Source of the DNA: Chitinophagales bacterium
GTDB taxonomy: Bacteria > Bacteroidota > Bacteroidia > Chitinophagales > UBA2359
DNA: 10,435 nucleotides
Reading direction: 5' to 3'
Assembly (NCBI GenBank): GCA_020629335.1
Contig: JAHDDN010000172.1
Coordinates: 1 to 10,435, forward strand
The notes below the pieces were generated by a model that searched no databases, was not told the DNA's origin, and saw only the letters and a program-made list of their open reading frames with translations. This document shows, piece by piece, positions 5,108-10,435 of this stretch. The position numbers and the translations under genes were made by a program. Positions within the stretch are counted from its first letter, which is position 1. Every line of letters begins with the position of its first letter.

Positions 5108-7338
5108 AGCAAAAGCACTGGCAAAAGTGTCAAATCTGCTATCATCGCTACTAAAAGCGTAATAGAAATCAACAAACCGATGTAGAAAGTACCCAAAAAA
5201 TCCGACAAGCACAAAACCATAAAGCCGCTTGTCAAAATAATGGAGGTAATACTAATCGCCTTGCCTGTATCTAAATAGGTATTGAGCAATGCCCTCCTCA
5301 ATGGGTGCTTCGCTCGCTCCATCCTAAATCGACTCAGAAAGTGAATACTATCATCCACCGCTATCCCGAAGGAAATAATGAAAATGATAGAAGTCGAAAT
5401 CTTTAAGTCGATACCCACAAAACCCATTACCCCTGCTATAAACAGCAAAGGCAACAAATTCGGAATCAAGGTCAGTAATACCATTTTTACAGATCTCAAC
5501 AAAAAGCCAAAGATCAAGGCAATGATCCCAATAGCAAAGGCCAAACCAAGCAATACATTCCTCGCCAAAAAGCTATTATTCAAATCCAACAAATAAGGCG
5601 TACCAGTAATACGATAATCTAATTGAACATTGGGTAATCGATCAATAAAGGCATACAATGACGCCTCTTTCTCTTGCAATACCAAACTTCCCAGATCTGG
5701 AATTTGCCCCGACACACGCGCACTCCGCCTATCCTCCGCTAAAAAACGATCAATTGGCATTTGATCCTTAAATTTATCTATATTTTGTGCTAATTGCCTG
5801 ATTTGACTAGCTTTTTCTGGTATTTTGTAGAATTTTTCTCGCCCATTATGCTGAATGCGATTCGCTTGCTTGGCAAAAACAGCGGGCGATATGATATTTC
5901 TCACACCATACTCCTCCACTAAAAAGCTGTCCACTGCCGCAATTTCTCTCAATATCTCAGGCGTAAATAAACTAACAGTACTATCTGGTAAACTCAACAC
6001 CATATCAAAGGAACGAGCCCCTGCAAAATGATCTTCAAAGAAATTAAAAGCCTGCTTCTGATGATTACTCTCCTTCAAATCCTCCAACAAAAAGTTATTC
6101 ACCTTTATCTGACTGGCCCCCACCAAACCCAACAAAACTACAAAAGCTGAAATAAGCATAATCATCTTTTGATGCCCTTCCACCCAATAAAAACACTTAG
6201 TCAAAAAATCATCTGCCCAGCCTCCTACATTTTGCGCTTGGCTATACAATGGACCATGCAACATCACTAAAGCTGGTAAAAGAGTATAGGTCAAAAATAG
6301 AGCTATCACTAAACCTATAGTCGCATATATTCCCAAATCTACTAGAGGCAAAAAGGAGGAGGTCGTCAAACTAATAAAGCCGATAGCTGTAGTGAAAGTA
6401 GTCATCATAGTGGCTAATCCGACCTCTTTGCAAGCGGCTTTCAAAGCCAGCACCTTCTCCTCCCCTCGCTTCCTCCGATGCAAATAATTAGTCAATAAAT
6501 GGATCGTATCAGATATACCAATCACCAATAAAATAGTCGGAATAATATTAGAGATAATATCTATCGACTTGCCCGTAAATACCATAATCCCTATCGTCCA
6601 TAATACCGTCAAACCCACTACGGACAATGGCATCCATACTCCCCATAATGTCCGATAAGAAAACAATAGAAATAACATAATCACTAGCACCGAAGCTCCG
6701 ATAAATACCTTCACCTCCCGCTCTATCATCTGGATAAAGTTCGTTTGACCAAAGCATTTACCTGCTATATGCAATTCATCAAACTCAAAGTCTGCTAATA
6801 CTTCATTGATATGATGATATAAATGACCACAGCCTTCTTCCTCTAATAGATTAGTATTCTTTACAAAGATCAAAACCGTTTGATCCGCAAAAAATTGACC
6901 GACTAAATCTGTTTTTTCATAGATTTTTAAGCTGTCAGCTTTATATTTATCAGGATTTTTCCAATGAAGGATGGGAAGCTCCATCAGCTTAGCGCTCATG
7001 GGCCGCTTTTGGTAGTCCTTTAAGTTAGTAGGGGATTGTACAAAGTCAACATCAGGCAATAAAGCCAAGCGATTGCTCAAGCTGTCTATCTTAGAAAGAA
7101 AATCATAACGAAAAACTCCTTCCTCATTCCTTATACCAATCAATATATAGTCATTATCATTTTCAAAAGTGGCTCTAAACTCTTGAAAGAACAAAGTCTC
7201 CTCTGCATTTGCAGGAAAGAGCTTTTCTAAATCGTAATCAAAGCTAATATTACGCAACTGCCCAGCCCAAAATATGGAGCTGGCTATAATTAATCCTAGG
7301 ACGATCCAACTATATTTGCGTAAACTCAAAGGGTTCAT
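5086..7338 (-). CDS. MMPL/RND-family exporter (HAE3-like)
   Basis: Inner-membrane RND-superfamily protein of 750 residues with the two-fold repeated MMPL layout: membrane segment at about 11-28, large periplasmic loop 30-208, membrane segments 2-6 at about 210-360, segment 7 at about 392-410, second loop 412-590, and segments 8-12 at about 592-745. Proton-relay-type acidic residues sit in segment 4 (GISDTIHLLTNY, 274-285, Asp277) and segment 10 (FGIAVDDSIHFLSRFR, 657-672, Asp662 and Asp663). The second copy keeps the fuller motif. The early FDYDLEKLFPANAE block (33-46) is typical of the HAE3/hopanoid-type branch, whose substrates are often lipids or hydrophobic molecules; the substrate here is unknown. 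It starts 39 bases after the transglutaminase stop with no promoter visible between them, which indicates an operon. The last six residues, AHSDER, are encoded by a palindromic repeat. Confidence 0.93.
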   Translation of the reverse strand: MNPLSLRKYSWIVLGLIIASSIFWAGQLRNISFDYDLEKLFPANAEETLFFQEFRATFENDNDYILIGIRNEEGVFRYDFLSKIDSLSNRLALLPDVDFVQSPTNLKDYQKRPMSAKLMELPILHWKNPDKYKADSLKIYEKTDLVGQFFADQTVLIFVKNTNLLEEEGCGHLYHHINEVLADFEFDELHIAGKCFGQTNFIQMIEREVKVFIGASVLVIMLFLLFSYRTLWGVWMPLSVVGLTVLWTIGIMVFTGKSIDIISNIIPTILLVIGISDTIHLLTNYLHRRKRGEEKVLALKAACKEVGLATMMTTFTTAIGFISLTTSSFLPLVDLGIYATIGLVIALFLTYTLLPALVMLHGPLYSQAQNVGGWADDFLTKCFYWVEGHQKMIMLISAFVVLLGLVGASQIKVNNFLLEDLKESNHQKQAFNFFEDHFAGARSFDMVLSLPDSTVSLFTPEILREIAAVDSFLVEEYGVRNIISPAVFAKQANRIQHNGREKFYKIPEKASQIRQLAQNIDKFKDQMPIDRFLAEDRRSARVSGQIPDLGSLVLQEKEASLYAFIDRLPNVQLDYRITGTPYLLDLNNSFLARNVLLGLAFAIGIIALIFGFLLRSVKMVLLTLIPNLLPLLFIAGVMGFVGIDLKISTSIIFIISFGIAVDDSIHFLSRFRMERAKHPLRRALLNTYLDTGKAISITSIILTSGFMVLCLSDFLGTFYIGLLISITLLVAMIADLTLLPVLLLAHSDER

Positions 7339-7377
7339 TGATTATTTTTGTAATTATTCAGCATTAATGCTTAATAG

Positions 7378-8736
7378 TTACTTCTTTCTCAAAATAGCCA
7401 AATTCTTCTCCGCTATCTCTATATTTTGCTCACAAAGTTGGATTTCTATTTGAGCTTCGCTACCTACCTTATCATAATATCGCTTGGCTTGCTTATAATC
7501 TAATAGCACTTTATTCAGCAGATTCAATTGATCAGATTGCTTAGTGGCTGCTTGAAATTTCTGGGTTCGAGCATGCGCATATGCCACATATGCATCTCCA
7601 AATGATCGATTCATGCCACCGCTTTTATCATAGTTTAAGCCTTTTTTAGCCGCTTTTAAAGCTTTGTCGGCCCAGACTAAAGCTTCCTCCGCTGGTAATT
7701 CCCGAATCTTATTGCAATAAGTAGCTACTTGATTTTTGTATAATCGAGTGATCGCTTGATTGGCTATATCTTTATCATCTGCATATTTGGCCGCATCTTT
7801 ATAGACCAACTCAATATTTCTAAACATTTGGCTAATACTATCTATTGATAAACTTGCGATCTCTACTTGCATTTGCTCCCCTATTGATGCCCCATAATTC
7901 ATATAAGATTGGAACATCCGCCTTTTATTCTTTGGATGAAAAGCGTGAGAGTTACGGGCAGTCATTAGTAATTGCTCATGCTCTTCTAGTGTTAAATAGC
8001 GATTAATACTATCTTGAAAGGCATAGCAAACTTTATCTTGCTTGAGGTGTGTCTGTATTTTTTCTGAAGAATCAGCATAAAAATCAGCATGATCAATTGG
8101 GCAATCTACTAATTGCCACATAGGATCTTCTGGCAAATGACTTAATACAAACTCCTTTGGATCAGGCATAAACCATTGCTCATCAAATTTTTTGATGAAT
8201 TTTAATGTCTCCATGTTCATATTTCCTGCTCCCCATGTCACATCTACTAATTTCCACTCCCCATCTACTTGTATGGCATTCCAAGCATGAGTGGGCTGGT
8301 GTATATTTGTACCACTTGGTCTCGACTTAGTAAATCCTGCAATATACATACAAGGGATATTGGCTAAACGACACATTTCTTCCATCATATAAGAATAGCC
8401 TTGACAAACTGCTTCTCTATTTCTCAATCCACTATTAATGACACCTTTCTTAACAGTTTTAATATCTCTTATCATTATCGGCTTCGTGCTAAAATCTAAG
8501 AAGTCCTCTACATCATAGGTGATATGATGTGTCAGCCATAAGTAAAAATTACGGACTTTCTCTTGATCACTTGTAGCATCTTTAATCAAATAGGCCGTTA
8601 ATGATTCCATAGATTCAGTAGCCGATTCAGGCACACTCTTTAAGAATGCTTTCTCGGCAGCCGTTTGAGCAGCTAAGTTCAAAAGCAATAGATTAAGGGC
8701 AAAAACAGCTATAAAAAGACGAATTCCTTTACTCAT
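7378..8736 (-). CDS. Secreted transglutaminase-like protein (KY/CYK3-type)
   Basis: Exported protein of 452 residues. Residues 1-24 (MSKGIRLFIAVFALNLLLLN...AAQ) are a Sec signal peptide. The transglutaminase-like core covers about 45-175, with a plausible catalytic triad: Cys111 in NREAVCQGYSYMMEEMCRLA (106-125), His150 in PTHAWNAI (148-155) and Asp165 in KLVDVTWGAG (162-171). The wording of these motifs is closest to the kyphoscoliosis-peptidase/CYK3 type of transglutaminase domain, so either a protease or a cross-linking activity is possible, or a binding role only. The C-terminal 280 residues are mostly helical and charged, ending in Lys- and Gln-rich helices (about 385-450), and I do not recognise a domain. 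The gene leads into the MMPL gene 39 bases on. A promoter fitting the Bacteroidota consensus lies in the end of the btpA gene upstream, followed by a hairpin-containing leader of about 120 bases. Confidence 0.88.
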   Translation of the reverse strand: MSKGIRLFIAVFALNLLLLNLAAQTAAEKAFLKSVPESATESMESLTAYLIKDATSDQEKVRNFYLWLTHHITYDVEDFLDFSTKPIMIRDIKTVKKGVINSGLRNREAVCQGYSYMMEEMCRLANIPCMYIAGFTKSRPSGTNIHQPTHAWNAIQVDGEWKLVDVTWGAGNMNMETLKFIKKFDEQWFMPDPKEFVLSHLPEDPMWQLVDCPIDHADFYADSSEKIQTHLKQDKVCYAFQDSINRYLTLEEHEQLLMTARNSHAFHPKNKRRMFQSYMNYGASIGEQMQVEIASLSIDSISQMFRNIELVYKDAAKYADDKDIANQAITRLYKNQVATYCNKIRELPAEEALVWADKALKAAKKGLNYDKSGGMNRSFGDAYVAYAHARTQKFQAATKQSDQLNLLNKVLLDYKQAKRYYDKVGSEAQIEIQLCEQNIEIAEKNLAILRKK

Positions 8737-8811
8737 GAGATAGTTTTGCTTGATTCAATGGGTTTTCGATAGAATCATGCATTATCTGAAAAAGTAAAAA
8801 ACACCCAGCTT

Positions 8812-8836
8812 GGGCGACCACAAGGGTCGCCCCTAC
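8812..8836. repeat. Free-standing GTAGGGGC...GCCC mini-palindrome in the transglutaminase leader
   Basis: GGGCGACC (8812-8819) and GGTCGCCC (8825-8832) form a perfect eight-pair stem with loop ACAAG, followed by CTAC. On the minus strand the unit starts GTAGGGGCGACC and ends GGTCGCCC, the same ends as the units nested in repeat A copies 1 and 3. An outer helix AAAAAGTA (8789-8796) / TACTTTTT (8834-8841) encloses it. On the minus strand the hairpin is followed after ten bases by TTTTTTAC, so it could also work as a weak terminator after btpA or as a leader hairpin. Confidence 0.7.
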
Positions 8837-8865
8837 TTTTTTAATAACATGATACTAAAGAATCA

Positions 8866-8897
8866 CAAAATTACTATTTTCTAATACGTTCTACAAA
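8866..8897 (-). promoter_or_regulatory. Bacteroidota-type promoter for the transglutaminase-MMPL operon
   Basis: On the minus strand TTTG (8894-8897) is followed after 20 bases by TAATTTTG (8866-8873). This fits the Bacteroidota consensus TTTG-N19-21-TAnnTTTG in both boxes and spacing. The -33 box lies inside the end of the btpA gene and the -7 box ends one base beyond its stop codon. It would start a transcript near 8860 with a leader of about 120 bases that includes the hairpin at 8812-8832. Confidence 0.45.
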
Positions 8898-9668
8898 GTC
8901 TTTAACTCGCTTTTCTTCTACTATATTTTGTGCTTTACCCGCTTTTTTGAAATAACTTCCTACTATAAAGGCATCAGCATATTGACTTAGTTCTTGATAA
9001 TTATCTGGATTGGTACCGCTTCCAACTAATACTGGCTTACGAGAAGCACCTTTTACTTCTGCTAATTTTTCGGTGGAGGTAGCTGCTCCCGTTCGAGTTC
9101 CTGAGACGATGAGCGCATCAACCATACCTCTTTCAGCCATATCTACTGCTTCTAAAGCGATGCCTCTTCCCGCTAAAGCCTGGGCGTGCTTGACCCCCAC
9201 ATCAGCAAATATCTGTACTTTGGAATGAAGCGCTTTTCTTAATCGAAGGCTTTCATGAGCCATTCCTTGTATAATGCCTTGATCGGCTACTACTGCATTC
9301 ATGTGTACATTCACCCTGATGAAGTCCGCCCCCGCTGCTGTAGCAATCGACAAAGCCGCAATCGCATCATTGCGCAATACATTCACTCCTACTGGCACGC
9401 TTACCCTTGATGTCACAGCTTTAGTGAGCATAGACATAGCGGCTATAGTAGCTGGACTAACTTGGTCTGGATAAAAGGGCGTATCCCCAAAGTTTTCGAT
9501 GATGATACCATCTAAGTACTGACTCAAAATATCGGCCTCATATATAGCTCTATTATATACTTTCTCTAATTTACCATCATAAAACGGCGCGCCTGGTAAT
9601 GGTAGTAAGTGTATACAGCCTATGATAGGCTTTCTCTTTTTTCCTGGGAATAGTTTTTTGAAACTCAT
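8874..9668 (-). CDS. btpA: BtpA/SgcQ-family TIM-barrel protein
   Basis: Cytoplasmic protein of 264 residues with the full length of the BtpA/SgcQ family, a phosphate-binding TIM-barrel group. Family landmarks in order: KPIIGCIHLLPLPGAP (13-28), DGIIIENFGDTPF (53-65), VPVGVNVLRNDAIAAL (91-106), ADFIRVNVH (114-122), IFADVGVKHA (153-162), DALIVSGTRTG (184-194), VLVGSGTNPDN (213-223) and ADAFIVGSYFK (231-241). The VGSGTN and VGSYFK segments resemble the two-part phosphate-binding site of such barrels. In Synechocystis BtpA stabilises photosystem I, and in E. coli SgcQ sits in a sugar operon; neither role transfers obviously to this genome, so the substrate is unknown. The ATG at 9668 is chosen because the family-typical strand begins 12 residues later. 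The upstream extension would run into low-complexity repeats. No consensus promoter was found upstream. Confidence 0.92.
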   Translation of the reverse strand: MSFKKLFPGKKRKPIIGCIHLLPLPGAPFYDGKLEKVYNRAIYEADILSQYLDGIIIENFGDTPFYPDQVSPATIAAMSMLTKAVTSRVSVPVGVNVLRNDAIAALSIATAAGADFIRVNVHMNAVVADQGIIQGMAHESLRLRKALHSKVQIFADVGVKHAQALAGRGIALEAVDMAERGMVDALIVSGTRTGAATSTEKLAEVKGASRKPVLVGSGTNPDNYQELSQYADAFIVGSYFKKAGKAQNIVEEKRVKDFVERIRK

Positions 9669-9686
9669 ATTTGGGGATTAGTTTAT

Positions 9687-9785
9687 TGGTTGAATAGTGT
9701 ATTAGTTGATTCGTGAGTAGTGTATTAGTTGGTTTGTGTGCTAAGCTTTTATTAATACCTAATTTACTAATACACCAATTAACCA
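9687..9785. repeat. Degenerate direct and inverted repeats upstream of btpA
   Basis: TAGTGTATTAGTTG occurs twice with a 23-base period (9695-9708 and 9718-9731). The segment 9687-9706 also has an inverted partner at 9766-9785, matching at 17 of 20 positions. The region is AT-rich low-complexity sequence and forms an imperfect hairpin in front of the btpA start. Whether it regulates btpA or is a decayed simple repeat cannot be told from this copy. Confidence 0.6.
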
Positions 9786-9814
9786 TTATAACAGTTAACT
9801 AATTTACCAAGACC

Positions 9815-10066
9815 GGCTTAGGGATGGTAGCGGTATGTGGCGTCAATGGGGCTGCTTATGTAGCTTAGTGATGTGACGGCTGGCCCGAAGGGCAGACAAG
9901 CAGCACTTAGCGTAATAGCAGACACATAGCCACATAAGAGCGGACAGCCCGACCAGATTTGTTTTTGGCCATCGTTGGGCCGACACATAGGTACGGCCCC
10001 TACGGTTGGGCCGACACATAGGTAGGCCCCTACGGACGATGGCCAAAAACAAATCTGGGAAGCCCC
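9815..10066 (+). repeat. Repeat A, copy 3
   Basis: This copy starts GGCTTAGGGATGGTAGCGG and ends GGGAAGCCCC. Helices: TATGTGGC (9834-9841) with GCCACATA (9929-9936); AGTG (9867-9870) with CACT (9904-9907); GCCC (9883-9886) with GGGC (9890-9893) around GAA. In this copy GCTGCTT (9851-9857) can also pair with AAGCAGC just before the CACT segment. The terminal arm is a perfect 23-pair stem (9953-9975 with 10036-10058). Its 60-base loop holds two tandem mini-palindromes. It lies upstream of btpA in the opposite orientation to that gene. Confidence 0.87.
9975..10035 (+). repeat. Tandem pair of mini-palindromes in the arm loop of copy 3
   Basis: Two head-to-tail units of 31 and 30 bases (9975-10005 and 10006-10035) both run from TTGGGCCGACACATAGGTA to CCCCTACGG. 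The second differs only by loss of one C. Each unit folds through GGGCCG/CGGCCC-like complementarity. The units are inverted relative to the single copy in repeat A copy 1. Confidence 0.8.
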
Positions 10067-10435
10067 TAAAAATCTATCGATCCTTAACAAGCATTTGAAA
10101 TTATACTATTACTTGACTATATATGTATAATTTTCTTACATAAGGGCGCATTTCGCTAAAGAGCAAAATTATTTACTACCATTTTTTTGCAATATATAAG
10201 CGCAATAAATTGGGTGATCGCTGATTAATGAAATTAGGGCGCTTGCAGGCTTTCTTCCACTCTTGTTAAGCGGGCGCTAATATATTAAATATAGTTGTGA
10301 CTATGCAATATATGCGGCGTCTAACTTTATGTTTGACAAAAGGTGCAATTATACATTACTTTTACCCATAATTTAGGTTATAAGTACTTGCCAACGAATA
10401 TTCAGAAAATTTTGATTTTCAGGCGATATTGCGTA
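10067..10435. other. Non-coding region to the window end, no gene recognised
   Basis: This 370-base AT-rich stretch has no open reading frame I would call. GCAATATAT occurs at 10189-10197 and 10305-10313, and the complement of GCAATAT at 10426-10432. TATGTTTG at 10328-10335 matches a -7 box on the plus strand but has no TTG at the right distance. GAAAAT-TTTG-ATTTTC (10405-10420) is a small hairpin. It may be the regulatory region of a gene lying beyond the window. Confidence 0.4.

Noticed and set aside
7360..7371. Palindrome AGCATTAATGCT between the transglutaminase and MMPL genes
   Set aside because: It is a 12-base AT-rich palindrome that may be chance; no promoter boxes or second site accompany it.
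9577..9786. Minus-strand open frame upstream of and overlapping the btpA start
   Set aside because: It reads AT-rich degenerate repeats and then the btpA start in another frame; it has low-complexity composition and no family match.
9975..10035. Possible CRISPR-like array because of two near-identical units
   Set aside because: There are only two units, directly adjacent with no spacers, inside a hairpin loop, and no cas genes are present.
9815..10066. Retron non-coding RNA, given the long inverted arm and structured body
   Set aside because: No reverse transcriptase gene is near any copy and the repeat occurs three times in 10 kb, unlike a retron.
10333..10350. TTGACA as a sigma70 -35 box
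   Set aside because: No -10 box lies at suitable spacing, and other signals here fit Bacteroidota promoters.

Overview
The window looks like a chromosomal segment of a member of the Bacteroidota. Genes start in AT-rich leaders without Shine-Dalgarno sequences. The clearest promoter has the Bacteroidota form TTTG-N20-TAnnTTTG. Two proteins are lipoproteins with short lipobox signals, and the protein families (NhaD, BtpA, KY-type transglutaminase, SpoU methylase) are common there. The structured intergenic repeats remind me of gliding Saprospiraceae such as Saprospira, but that is recollection and cannot be verified from this sequence.

Layout from left to right: repeat A copy 1 (27-246); a di-haem RoxA-like cytochrome c lipoprotein (252-1676, minus); divergent from it an RlmB/TrmH-type rRNA 2'-O-methyltransferase (1780-2529, plus); a perfect bidirectional terminator (2533-2575); the Na+/H+ antiporter NhaD (2594-3982, minus); a 175-base hairpin repeat (4158-4332) that supplies the stop codon of a rhodanese lipoprotein (4331-4720, minus); repeat A copy 2 (4797-5033, minus); a long palindrome (5047-5107) that encodes the end of an MMPL/RND exporter (5086-7338, minus); a secreted transglutaminase-like protein (7378-8736, minus); a promoter and hairpin leader; a BtpA/SgcQ TIM-barrel protein (8874-9668, minus); degenerate AT-rich repeats; repeat A copy 3 (9815-10066); and about 370 bases without a recognised gene.

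The genes are ordinary housekeeping, envelope and ion-homeostasis genes and do not form one evident pathway. The transglutaminase and MMPL genes are 39 bases apart and probably form an operon. NhaD and the rhodanese are separated by the hairpin repeat and may or may not be cotranscribed.

The most interesting content lies between the genes. Three copies of a 220-252 base repeat (repeat A) share a multi-helix fold. Two of its helices show compensatory changes between copies. A third, long arm is replaced by a different but still self-complementary sequence, and in two copies a smaller palindrome of the form GTAGGGGC...GCCC is nested at the arm tip. A free-standing relative of that palindrome lies in the leader of the transglutaminase gene. 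Peptides conserved in translations of repeat A fall in different frames in different copies, so the selected unit is the nucleic-acid structure and not a protein.
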